Below are positions 1-5,727 of a stretch of DNA of 5,745 nt, piece by piece. The number at the start of each line of letters is the position of its first letter. Position 1 is the first letter of the stretch. The DNA is from Bacillota bacterium (GTDB lineage Bacteria > Bacillota > Limnochordia > Limnochordales > ZCTH02-B6): contig PKQR01000138.1 of assembly GCA_017578085.1 (NCBI GenBank), forward strand, positions 1-5,745, read 5' to 3'. The translations under genes and the position numbers were made by a program. Under the pieces are notes generated by a model. The model saw nothing but the letters and a program-made list of their open reading frames with translations, searched no databases and was not told the DNA's origin.

Positions 1-345
1 CTTCCTAGCTTGCCAGCAATGAGAGCGTCAGCAGGGTCAGACCCAGTGATGCGGGCCGTCGTCAGGTTAGGGGTAAGTGCGGTGTGGCGTGCGGGTGCTT
101 AGACGCCGAGGTGAACGCCCGCAACTCGGCCGCCAGATTCCCAATTGAACGAGATGGAGCTGTGGGGCGTCGACTTTTCTCCCGGAGTCCTCACGATCCG
201 GCGACTGCGGTAGGGTCGCCTGTCGTGGTATGCCGTCGACCCGCCGACCCGGCGCTTCCTTGACCGGAACACCACCAAACAAGGGTAGCCTTGGCACCGG
301 CCGCCGGGAGGATTGGCCCTGGGCAGGGCGAACGTCGATGGCGCC
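1..345. other. Left-end region without a supportable gene
   Basis: No reading frame here looks like a recognisable protein. Short open stretches exist: plus-strand 1-102 (ends in TAG), plus-strand 111-263 (GTG start, 50 residues) and plus-strand 154-213 (ATG start, 19 residues). On the minus strand, a frame without ATG, GTG or TTG runs off the left edge. None has a good ribosome binding site or family motif, and third-codon GC is lower than in the neighbouring genes. Small symmetric elements are present: GGGTC-A-GACCC at 34-44, GGCGAC/GTCGCC at 200-205/215-220, and CAAGG/CCTTG at 280-284/289-293 just upstream of the kinase. The region probably holds the kinase promoter and leader, perhaps with remnants of a decayed gene, but I see no convincing -10/-35 pair. 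Confidence 0.5.
306..312 (+). promoter_or_regulatory. Shine-Dalgarno-like GGGAGGA before the sugar kinase
   Basis: GGGAGGA is the only strong ribosome-binding-site match near the kinase start, but its spacing is awkward. It directly abuts an in-frame TTG at 313, lies 7 nt (counted from GGAGG) before an in-frame CTG at 319, and lies more than 30 nt before the homology-favoured GTG at 346. It may serve a non-canonical CTG start that adds nine residues to the protein, or it may be unused. This leaves the exact N-terminus unresolved. Confidence 0.4.
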
Positions 346-1362
346 GTGATTGTGACCGTTACCCTCAACGCTTCGCTGGATAAGACCTACTCCGTCCCCG
401 GCTTTGCGGTCGGGCGGGACCTTGTGGCCGCGCGGGTGGAGTGCACGCCGGGCGGCAAGGGGCTCAACGTGGCGTCCTTTGCCCACGCCCTGGGGGCTAA
501 GGTGTTGGCCACAGGGATTCTGGCGGGCCACACCGGGCGGCACATCCAGGACCTCCTCGCGGCCCGGGGCATCGCCCACGACTTTGTCTGGGTGCCCGGC
601 GAATCCCGCAGCTGCCACATCATCCACGACCCCGAAACCAACACCTTGAGCCAGGTGCGGGAACCCGGTCCCGTGGTGCCTCCCGGCACCCGTGCGGTCG
701 TGGCGGAGAAAGTGCGGGCCCTGGCCAGGCAGGCCAGCATCGTCGTCATGTCGGGCAGCCTGCCGCCTGGGCTGGAGAGCGACGTGTACCGGGAGCTGGT
801 CGCCATCGTCCGGGCCCAGCAGGTGCCGGTCATCCTGGACGCGTCCGGCGAGCCGCTCGCTCTTGGCCTTGAAGCCCGGCCGTGGCTGATCAAGCCCAAC
901 CTCGAGGAGCTTGCAGACCTGGCCCGCCGGCTGGGGATTGAGGCGGGCGCCGACGGGCTAGCTCCCCTCCTGTCGCAGGCCACCGGAACACACCCGCCGC
1001 CGGCGGAGGCCGAAACCGTCCGCCGGTGGGCCGCTGCCGTGGCGCGGCACGTGCACGAGCGCTTCCAGGTGCGGGTGGTGGCGTCCCTCGGCCCTCTAGG
1101 TGCGGTGGTGGTCGACCGCGGCGAAGCGTACGCCGTCGTGCCGCCGCCCGTCACAGCGGTCAACACCATCAGCTGCGGCGACGCGCTGGTGGCGGGCATC
1201 GCCGTGGCATGGACGCGGGGCCAGGACCTCACGAAGGCGGTGCGGCTCGGGGTCGCCGCCGCCACGGCGAAAGCCCGCATCTTCTCCACCGGCCAGCTGC
1301 ACCCGGCCGACGTTGCCCAGCTGCTTTCCCAAGTGGAAACGCACGCGATCGCGGGCAACTGA
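346..1362 (+). CDS. PfkB-family sugar kinase, 1-phosphofructokinase / tagatose-6-phosphate kinase type
   Basis: This predicted cytoplasmic kinase transfers phosphate from ATP to a phosphorylated hexose, most likely fructose 1-phosphate or tagatose 6-phosphate. The N-terminus (VTVTLNASLDKTY) matches the 1-phosphofructokinase/LacC subgroup of the ribokinase fold. With the GTG at 346 the protein has 338 residues. PGGKGLNVA at 35-43 is the substrate-binding PfkB signature, followed by VVMSGSLPPGL, the ILDASGEPL strand and LIKPNLEEL. NTISCGDALVAG (273-284) is the C-terminal signature, with catalytic base Asp279. Two oddities: the usual G-A/S-G-D anion hole reads S-C-G-D, and about 25 extra residues follow KPNLEEL, which makes the protein longer than the usual ~310. 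The start was chosen by homology; an in-frame TTG at 313 or CTG at 319 would lengthen it. No fructose PTS gene or regulator is adjacent, so the substrate is not settled. Confidence 0.9.
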   Translation: MIVTVTLNASLDKTYSVPGFAVGRDLVAARVECTPGGKGLNVASFAHALGAKVLATGILAGHTGRHIQDLLAARGIAHDFVWVPGESRSCHIIHDPETNTLSQVREPGPVVPPGTRAVVAEKVRALARQASIVVMSGSLPPGLESDVYRELVAIVRAQQVPVILDASGEPLALGLEARPWLIKPNLEELADLARRLGIEAGADGLAPLLSQATGTHPPPAEAETVRRWAAAVARHVHERFQVRVVASLGPLGAVVVDRGEAYAVVPPPVTAVNTISCGDALVAGIAVAWTRGQDLTKAVRLGVAAATAKARIFSTGQLHPADVAQLLSQVETHAIAGN

Positions 1363-1420
1363 TCACCCGGGCAACGTCACCGGTCGCCCTCGGCAGGCAC
1401 CCGGTACGACGTGCTCCCGC

Positions 1421-1439
1421 CCGGGGCCTGGCGCCCCGG
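1421..1439. terminator. GC-rich hairpin between convergent genes
   Basis: CCGGGGC (1421-1427) and GCCCCGG (1433-1439) form a perfect 7-bp stem around a 5-nt CTGGC loop. It lies in the 82-bp gap between the ends of the plus-strand kinase and the minus-strand crotonase gene, where a bidirectional terminator would be expected. There is no T-run on either side, so it is not a canonical intrinsic terminator. It could be a weak terminator, a 3'-end stabilising stem, or chance in GC-rich DNA. Confidence 0.35.
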
Positions 1440-1444
1440 AGCCG

Positions 1445-2239
1445 TCAGCGGTGCTTCCAAACAGGAGCGCGCTTTTCGAGAAACGCGCACATGCCCTCCT
1501 GCGCGTCGGCCGCCAGCGAGTTGAGGGTCATGACTTCCTTGGTGTAGGCGTAGGCGTGATGCTGCGGCATCTCCACCTGGCGGTAAAACGCCTGCTTGCC
1601 GACGGCGAGCACGTAGGCGCTGGCCTGCGCGATCTTGCGGGCGAGCTCCAGCGTCGCCGCCTCCAGCTGATCATCAGGCACCACGCGGCTGGCAAGCCCG
1701 TGCACCAGGGCTTCCTGGGCGGTGATGGGATCGCCCGTCAGCAGCATGTCCAGGGCCTTCTTGCGGCCCACGGCCCGGCTCAGGGCCACCATGGGCGTCG
1801 AGCAGAAGAGCCCGATCTTCACCCCCGGCGTGGCGAAGCGGGCGCTCTCGGCGGCCACCACCAGGTCGCACGTCGCCGCCAGTTGGCAGCCCGCGGCGGT
1901 GGCGATGCCGTGCACCTGGGCGATGACGGGCTGCGGGATCGACTGGATGGTTTCCATCAGCTCGGTGCAGGTGTCAAAGAGCTCCCGGTAAAACGCCGGC
2001 TCCGCCCCCACCATCTCGCTCAAGTCGTGGCCCGCGCAAAAGGCCGGGCCCGCGCCCCGCAGGATGACAACCTGCGCCTTGCGCTCGCGCCCGATCCCTC
2101 GAAACGCGTGGATCAGCTCCCGCATGTGGGCCAGGGACAAGGCGTTGCGCTTGTGGGGCCGGTTCATGGTGATGATGGCCACCGGCCCGTCCTCCGACAC
2201 CAGGATGTGCTCGTAGGCCTGCAACGGCACAGCAGACAT
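1445..2239 (-). CDS. Enoyl-CoA hydratase/isomerase (crotonase) family protein, ECHDC3-like
   Basis: This 264-residue protein has the single crotonase domain and usual length of the family, which acts on acyl-CoA thioesters in the cytoplasm. FCAGHDL (67-73) is the first oxyanion-hole segment and HGIATAAGCQLAATCDL (110-126) the second. The run HGIATAAGCQLAATCD, then RFATPGVKIGLFCSTP and a C-terminal end in KRAPVWKHR, resembles the human ECHDC3 protein as I recall it. The two catalytic glutamates of rat mitochondrial hydratase (Glu144, Glu164) correspond to Gln119 and Gly139 here, so classical hydration activity is doubtful; another thioester reaction or a non-catalytic role is possible. Start: ATG with AGAGGGGG placed 8 nt upstream. 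It lies 87 bp downstream of livF on the same strand and may be co-transcribed with the transporter. Confidence 0.93.
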   Translation of the reverse strand: MSAVPLQAYEHILVSEDGPVAIITMNRPHKRNALSLAHMRELIHAFRGIGRERKAQVVILRGAGPAFCAGHDLSEMVGAEPAFYRELFDTCTELMETIQSIPQPVIAQVHGIATAAGCQLAATCDLVVAAESARFATPGVKIGLFCSTPMVALSRAVGRKKALDMLLTGDPITAQEALVHGLASRVVPDDQLEAATLELARKIAQASAYVLAVGKQAFYRQVEMPQHHAYAYTKEVMTLNSLAADAQEGMCAFLEKRAPVWKHR

Positions 2240-2247
2240 TGAGATTT

Positions 2248-2256
2248 CCCCCTCTC
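2248..2256 (-). promoter_or_regulatory. Ribosome binding site of the crotonase-family gene
   Basis: On the minus strand this reads GAGAGGGGG and ends 8 nt before the ATG at 2239-2237. It is a good purine-rich Shine-Dalgarno match that supports the chosen start and independent ribosome entry despite the upstream liv genes. Confidence 0.6.
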
Positions 2257-2258
2257 AA

Positions 2259-2288
2259 GGTGCTCTCGTCGACGGTGCTCTCGTCGAC
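2259..2288. repeat. Perfect tandem duplication, two 15-bp units
   Basis: GGTGCTCTCGTCGAC occurs twice in direct succession (2259-2273 and 2274-2288) with no mismatch. It lies in the 87-bp gap between livF and the crotonase gene, just upstream of the latter's ribosome binding site. Each unit ends in the palindrome GTCGAC. No third copy is visible. It may be a recent slippage duplication or a paired protein-binding site; the sequence alone cannot decide. Confidence 0.85.
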
Positions 2289-2294
2289 CCGTTC

Positions 2295-2309
2295 TTGCGC
2301 CCGGCGCAA
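2295..2309 (-). other. Small intergenic hairpin after livF
   Basis: TTGCGC (2295-2300) and GCGCAA (2304-2309) form a perfect 6-bp stem with a 3-nt loop, 18 nt past the livF stop in the direction of transcription. In minus-strand RNA a G-U pair can extend it by one. No U-tract follows, so it is more likely an RNA-processing or partial-attenuation element than a strong terminator. Chance occurrence is possible. Confidence 0.3.
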
Positions 2310-2326
2310 AGCGTTCCCCGGACCCT

Positions 2327-3028
2327 TCACACAGCCAAATACCGGCCGGCGGCCTCCTCGTCGGCCAGCAGCTCCTCGACCGTGCCTTCCCGCCGGATGG
2401 CGCCCTTGTGGATGAGGTAGCCGCGCCGGGCGAGCATGGCGGCAAAGCGCACGTTTTGCTCCGCCAGCAGGATGCTGATCCCTTGCGCAGCGACGGCGGC
2501 GATGCGGGACAGCAGCTGCTCCACCACCACCGGCGCGAGCCCGTCGGTGGGCTCGTCGAGCAGGATCAGCGACGGGTTGGCCACCAGCGCTCTGGCCAGG
2601 GCCAGCATGCGCTGCTCCCCGCCGCTCAAGAAGCCGCTCAACTGCCGGCGCCGCTCGGCGAGCACGGGAAAAAGCTCGTAGATCTCCTCCCGGGGCCGGC
2701 GGTTGGGGTGCGCGGCCTCGGCCACCTCCAGGCTCTCCTCCACCGTCAGGTTGGCGAACATGCGCCGGTCCTGGGGAACGTAGGCTATGCCGGCCCGGGC
2801 GCGGGCATGCGCCGGCCAGCGGGTGATGTCCTGCCCCTGCCAGCGGACGGTGCCCTGCCACGGGCGCACGTGCCCCATGAGCGTGCGCAGTGCGGTCGTC
2901 TTGCCGGCCCCGTTGCGGCCCACCAGGGCCACCACCTCGCCCCGGCCGACGGCAAGGGAAAGCCCGTGCAGGATGCGGCTTGCCCCGATGGCGGCGTGCA
3001 CGTCATGCGCGGCCAGCAAAGGTTCCAC
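2327..3028 (-). CDS. livF: Branched-chain amino acid type ABC transporter ATP-binding protein LivF
   Basis: This 233-residue cytoplasmic ATPase is one of the two nucleotide-binding subunits that power the importer, and has the normal LivF length. Walker A is GRNGAGKTT (37-45), the Q-loop Gln is near 86 in YVPQDRRMF, the signature is LSGGEQ (134-139), and Walker B is LILLDEP with catalytic Glu159. The switch position reads LLAEQNV, Gln in place of His, as is usual for LivF. The A-loop aromatic residue expected before Walker A appears to be Ile (AAIGASRIL). Start: GTG, with AAGGAGG placed 9 nt upstream inside the end of livG; the two genes overlap by 26 nt, so translation is probably coupled. 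The substrate is set by a binding protein not seen here. Confidence 0.95.
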   Translation of the reverse strand: MEPLLAAHDVHAAIGASRILHGLSLAVGRGEVVALVGRNGAGKTTALRTLMGHVRPWQGTVRWQGQDITRWPAHARARAGIAYVPQDRRMFANLTVEESLEVAEAAHPNRRPREEIYELFPVLAERRRQLSGFLSGGEQRMLALARALVANPSLILLDEPTDGLAPVVVEQLLSRIAAVAAQGISILLAEQNVRFAAMLARRGYLIHKGAIRREGTVEELLADEEAAGRYLAV

Positions 3029-3764
3029 CCAGGTACACCTCCTTGACCGCGGGGTTGCGGCGGATGTCGCCGGGCGCGCCGTCGGCCAGCACCCGGCCCT
3101 GGTGCAGCACGACGACCCGGTCGGCCATGGAAAAGACGATGTCCATGTCGTGCTCGATGAGCACCACCGTCACGCCGCCGGCCGTCACCATCTCCCGCAG
3201 GGTGCCGATGACGCGCTCGGTTTCGCCGGGCGCGAGGCCCGCCGCGGGCTCATCGAGCAACAGGAGCCGCGGCTGCGTGGCCAGGGCCATGGCCACCTCG
3301 ACGAGCTTCTGGTCCGCGTGGGACATTTGCCCGACCGGCCGCTCGGCCTGATCCGCGAGCCCCACCCGGCTGAGAAGCTCGAGCGCCTCCGCCCGGGCCG
3401 GGTGGCGAGTGTAGGACCCCCAGAGCCGCGCGGTCTCCCTGCGGCGCGCGAGGCACGGCAGCAGGACGTTCTCCAGCGCCGTCAAGTCGGGAAAGACGCT
3501 CGTGATCTGGAACGTGCGGGCCAGGCCCGCCCGGACGATGGCCGCCGGCGGCCAGCCGGTGATGTCCTGGCCGTCCAGGTACACGCGCCCCGCGTCAGGC
3601 TCGATGGCGCCCGTCACCAGGTGAAACAGGGTCGTCTTGCCCGCGCCGTTGGGGCCGATGACGGCGGTCAGCTCGCCCTCCTTGACGTCCAGGTCGACGC
3701 CGTCCACCGCCCGCACGCTGCCGAAGTGCTTGCGCAGGCCTTCGATCTTGAGCAGGGCCGCCAC
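3003..3764 (-). CDS. livG: Branched-chain amino acid type ABC transporter ATP-binding protein LivG
   Basis: This 253-residue second ATPase subunit has the LivG length and layout. F14 (KHFG) is the A-loop aromatic residue, Walker A is GPNGAGKTT (37-45), the Q-loop is at ARTFQ (85), Walker B is LLLLDEP with Glu172, and the switch histidine is His205 in LIEHD. The C-terminal KEVYLG motif is typical of LivG. The ABC signature reads MSHADQK (147-153), with Ala150 where most family members have Gly (LSxGQQR). Start: GTG at 3764-3762, with GGAGG 9 nt upstream and 1 nt after the livM stop (TGA-C-GTG). The reading frame is open further upstream, but that extension is arginine/cysteine-rich antisense-like sequence over livM and is rejected. 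Confidence 0.95.
   Translation of the reverse strand: MAALLKIEGLRKHFGSVRAVDGVDLDVKEGELTAVIGPNGAGKTTLFHLVTGAIEPDAGRVYLDGQDITGWPPAAIVRAGLARTFQITSVFPDLTALENVLLPCLARRRETARLWGSYTRHPARAEALELLSRVGLADQAERPVGQMSHADQKLVEVAMALATQPRLLLLDEPAAGLAPGETERVIGTLREMVTAGGVTVVLIEHDMDIVFSMADRVVVLHQGRVLADGAPGDIRRNPAVKEVYLGGTFAGRA
3038..3044 (-). promoter_or_regulatory. Ribosome binding site of livF inside livG
   Basis: On the minus strand this is AAGGAGG, a full anti-16S match, 9 nt before the GTG of livF. The same bases encode the Lys-Glu of the LivG C-terminal KEVYLG motif. Start and stop regions overlap, which favours translational coupling of livG and livF. Confidence 0.75.
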
Positions 3765-3765
3765 G

Positions 3766-4803
3766 TCACACCGCCTCCTCACCGGCATCGCCGGCCTTGA
3801 TGGGCGGAGATGGCGCGCGCCAGCCGACGGCCGCGTCCCGCACCGCTCCCCCCACGCCGCCCGGCAGGAAAAGCACCAGCAGCACGACCGCCGTGCCCAC
3901 CAGCAGCGGCCAGTACTCGGTTTCCGAGGCGACGAAGTCCTTGAGCAGCGTGATGAGGGCCGCGCCGAGCACGGGCCCGCCAAAGACGGCAGGGCCGCCG
4001 AGGAGCGTCATCATCACCGGTTCCGCCGACCACATCCAGTCGGCCAAGACCGGGGTGATGGTGCCCTGGTAGGGCGCGAAGAGGGCGCCCGCCAGGCCGC
4101 AGAAAAGGCCCGACACGGTGAAGGCGGCCAGCCGGTACCGGCGCATGGGCAGGCCGAGGTAGTCGACCCGGCGGTGGTTGTCCCGCACGGCGCGCAACGC
4201 GAGGCCAAAGGGCGAGCGGGTGATGCGCCAGAGGACGTACAGCGCCCCCGCCACGACGGCGAGGGTGAAGTAGTAGAAGTGCAGCGTCGGGGCGAGGCTG
4301 ACCGCCCACGCGCCGAGGTCCAGCGGCGGGCGGGGGATGCCGCCGATGCCGTCGGAGCCCCCCGTCACCTCTCGCCAGCGCCACAAGGCCACGAAGATGA
4401 GCTGGCCGCAGGCGAGGGTGACCATGGCGAAGTAGATCTCGTCCCGGCGGACGCACAGGTAGCCGACGACGAGGGCCGCGGCGGCCGCGAGGACGGCCCC
4501 GGCGATGAGGCCAACGGGCAGCGACGGCCACGGGCCCTTGAGCCACAGGGCGCACGCGTAGGCGCCGATGGCGAAGTACGCCGCCTGGCCGAAGGACAAG
4601 AGCCCCGTGTAACCGAAGAGCAGGTTGAACGCGGCGGCGAAGAGGCCGAGGATCAGGATCTCGGTCAACAGGTGCACGTGAAACTCCCGCAGCACCAAGG
4701 GAAGGACCGCCGCCACGGCCACGAACGCCAGCCACGGCCACCCGCCGCGCTCCATCCAAGCGGAGTTCCTGCGGTTCATCGAGAACGAGCCCGCGCGCGC
4801 CAT
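3766..4803 (-). CDS. livM: Branched-chain amino acid type ABC transporter permease LivM
   Basis: This 345-residue inner-membrane permease forms the translocation channel with LivH. A charged N-terminus of about 20 residues precedes the first hydrophobic segment (WPWLAFVAVAAVLPLVL, 22-38), and about eight hydrophobic segments follow. LLFGYTGLLSFGQAAYFAIGAY (61-82) is the conserved LivM N-terminal motif. GLALRAVRDN (200-209) through YLGLPMRRYRLAAF (215-228) is the cytoplasmic coupling loop that contacts the ATPases, followed by SGLFCGLAGALFA. Start: ATG at 4803-4801, with GGGAGG 9 nt upstream; it shares one base with the livH stop (TGATG), so translation is probably coupled. A longer reading frame upstream lies over livH and is rejected. 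ATGs at residues 9 and 17 are less likely starts. Confidence 0.95.
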   Translation of the reverse strand: MARAGSFSMNRRNSAWMERGGWPWLAFVAVAAVLPLVLREFHVHLLTEILILGLFAAAFNLLFGYTGLLSFGQAAYFAIGAYACALWLKGPWPSLPVGLIAGAVLAAAAALVVGYLCVRRDEIYFAMVTLACGQLIFVALWRWREVTGGSDGIGGIPRPPLDLGAWAVSLAPTLHFYYFTLAVVAGALYVLWRITRSPFGLALRAVRDNHRRVDYLGLPMRRYRLAAFTVSGLFCGLAGALFAPYQGTITPVLADWMWSAEPVMMTLLGGPAVFGGPVLGAALITLLKDFVASETEYWPLLVGTAVVLLVLFLPGGVGGAVRDAAVGWRAPSPPIKAGDAGEEAV

Positions 4804-5705
4804 CACCGGGCACCTCCCTGCCCCAACAGCCCCCGGGGCCGGAGGATGAGCACCAGCGCCATGGCCAGGAACATGAAGGCCATGTTCCACTCGGGCATGA
4901 TCATGAGGCCAAAGGCGTTGAGCTGGCCCACGAGCAGCGACCCGAGCGCCGCGCCGCCGAGGCTCCCGAGGCCGCCGATGACCACCACGGCGAAGGCGTA
5001 GAGCATGGTTTCCAACGCCTCCGGCGCGTGGGTGGCCATGATGGTCCCCATGAGCACGCCGCCGAAACCCGTCAGGAACGCCCCGGCGGTGAACACCGCC
5101 GTGTAGACCAGCGGCACGTTGATGCCCAGGGACGCCGCCATCTCCCTATCCTCGGCGCACGCCCGGATGATGCGCCCGGGCCGGGTGCGGGTGAGGAAAA
5201 GCCAAAGCCCAAGCCCCAGGGCCGCGGCGACCCCGATGCTGAACAGGTACGAGACCGGGTAGACGATGCCGAAAACCTCCACGACGCCCCGCAAGAGCGG
5301 CGGCTCGGGCAGGATCTTGTAGTCCACGCCCCAGCCGATCTTGAGCAGGTCGTGAATAATCAGCACCAGCCCAAAGGTGAGGATGAGCACGTACGTCGGC
5401 GGCCGCCCGTACATGGGCCTGAGCAGCCCGATCTCGATGAGCGCCCCGAGCGCGGCCACCGCCAGCGGCGCAAGCAGGAGCGCCGCCCACCAGCTGCCCA
5501 AAAGCGACACCACCGACAGGGCGATGTACACCGCGGCGATGTGCAGGGCGCCGTGGGCCAGGTTGAGCACCCGCATGACGCCAAAGATCAGCGACAGCCC
5601 CACCGCGACCAGGTACAAGTGGGACGCCTGGCTCAAGCCATTGAGAAACAGCGTGCCGTACAGCTGCCAGTCGATGCGTGCGATGAGGCCGCCGGCCGCT
5701 TCCAC
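4803..5705 (-). CDS. livH: Branched-chain amino acid type ABC transporter permease LivH
   Basis: This permease, about 300 residues, is the partner of LivM and first liv gene of the block in the window. Conserved LivH features are NGLSQASHLYLVAVGLSLIFGVMRVLNLAHGAL (22-54), the coupling loop RIIRACAEDREMAASLGINV (178-197), the glycine-rich GTIMATHAPEALETMLYAFAVVVIGGLGSLGGAALG segment, and a C-terminal RPRGLLG. About eight hydrophobic segments fit the family. The start is uncertain: GTG at 5705-5703 is the first in-frame start codon visible, but it has no Shine-Dalgarno sequence and sits inside a long inverted repeat. The same frame stays open to the window edge (GHAGHFHHAVEAAG), so the real start may lie upstream and the gene may be partial here. 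The gene ends in TGATG overlapping livM. Confidence 0.93.
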   Translation of the reverse strand: MEAAGGLIARIDWQLYGTLFLNGLSQASHLYLVAVGLSLIFGVMRVLNLAHGALHIAAVYIALSVVSLLGSWWAALLLAPLAVAALGALIEIGLLRPMYGRPPTYVLILTFGLVLIIHDLLKIGWGVDYKILPEPPLLRGVVEVFGIVYPVSYLFSIGVAAALGLGLWLFLTRTRPGRIIRACAEDREMAASLGINVPLVYTAVFTAGAFLTGFGGVLMGTIMATHAPEALETMLYAFAVVVIGGLGSLGGAALGSLLVGQLNAFGLMIMPEWNMAFMFLAMALVLILRPRGLLGQGGAR

Positions 5706-5727
5706 CGCGTGGTGGAAGTGGCCGGCG
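5690..5727. repeat. 17-bp inverted repeat over the apparent livH start
   Basis: The arm CGCCGGCCGCTTCCACC (5690-5706) is matched by GGTGGAAGTGGCCGGCG (5711-5727) across a 4-nt GCGT centre, with one mismatch (5698/5719). In livH mRNA this would fold into a very stable GC-rich stem-loop. The apparent GTG start is in the second arm, where it would be hidden from ribosomes. It could be a leader hairpin, the 3' stem of an upstream gene, or sequence within a longer livH. Confidence 0.8.

Noticed and set aside
19..102. Plus-strand ATG frame ending in TAG at 102
   Set aside because: Only 27 residues, no ribosome binding site, codon use unlike the neighbours; could be the tail of a gene to the left, but nothing supports it.
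260..291. Possible sigma-70 promoter for the kinase (TTGACC at 260-265)
   Set aside because: No acceptable -10 hexamer lies 16-18 bp downstream; the best TAGCCT match is 20 bp away and weak.
387..1358. Minus-strand open frame of 323 codons opposite the kinase
   Set aside because: Antisense to a clear PfkB-family gene; Ser/Arg/Thr-rich composition, no domain.
1100..2242. Plus-strand open frame of 380 codons overlapping the kinase end and antisense to the crotonase gene
   Set aside because: It overlaps two well-supported genes, is Arg/His/Gly-rich and lacks family features; a frame shadow of high-GC DNA.
1974..2861. Minus-strand frame linking livF and the crotonase gene region (would include VDESTVDEST from the tandem repeat)
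   Set aside because: It is an out-of-frame reading of livF and the crotonase gene, with Arg/Gly/Ala-rich composition and no recognisable motif. The repeat is in phase only because its unit is a multiple of three.
3765..3983. 73-residue N-terminal extension of LivG
   Set aside because: It overlaps livM, reads as Arg/Cys/Trp-rich out-of-frame sequence, and the internal GTG has a well-placed ribosome binding site and the normal LivG N-terminus.
3637..5001. Long plus-strand open frame of 454 codons opposite livG, livM and livH
   Set aside because: It is antisense to three clear liv genes. Its product is a repetitive Arg/Gly/Glu/His/Gln-rich string without domain motifs, the usual shadow of GC-rich membrane-protein codons.
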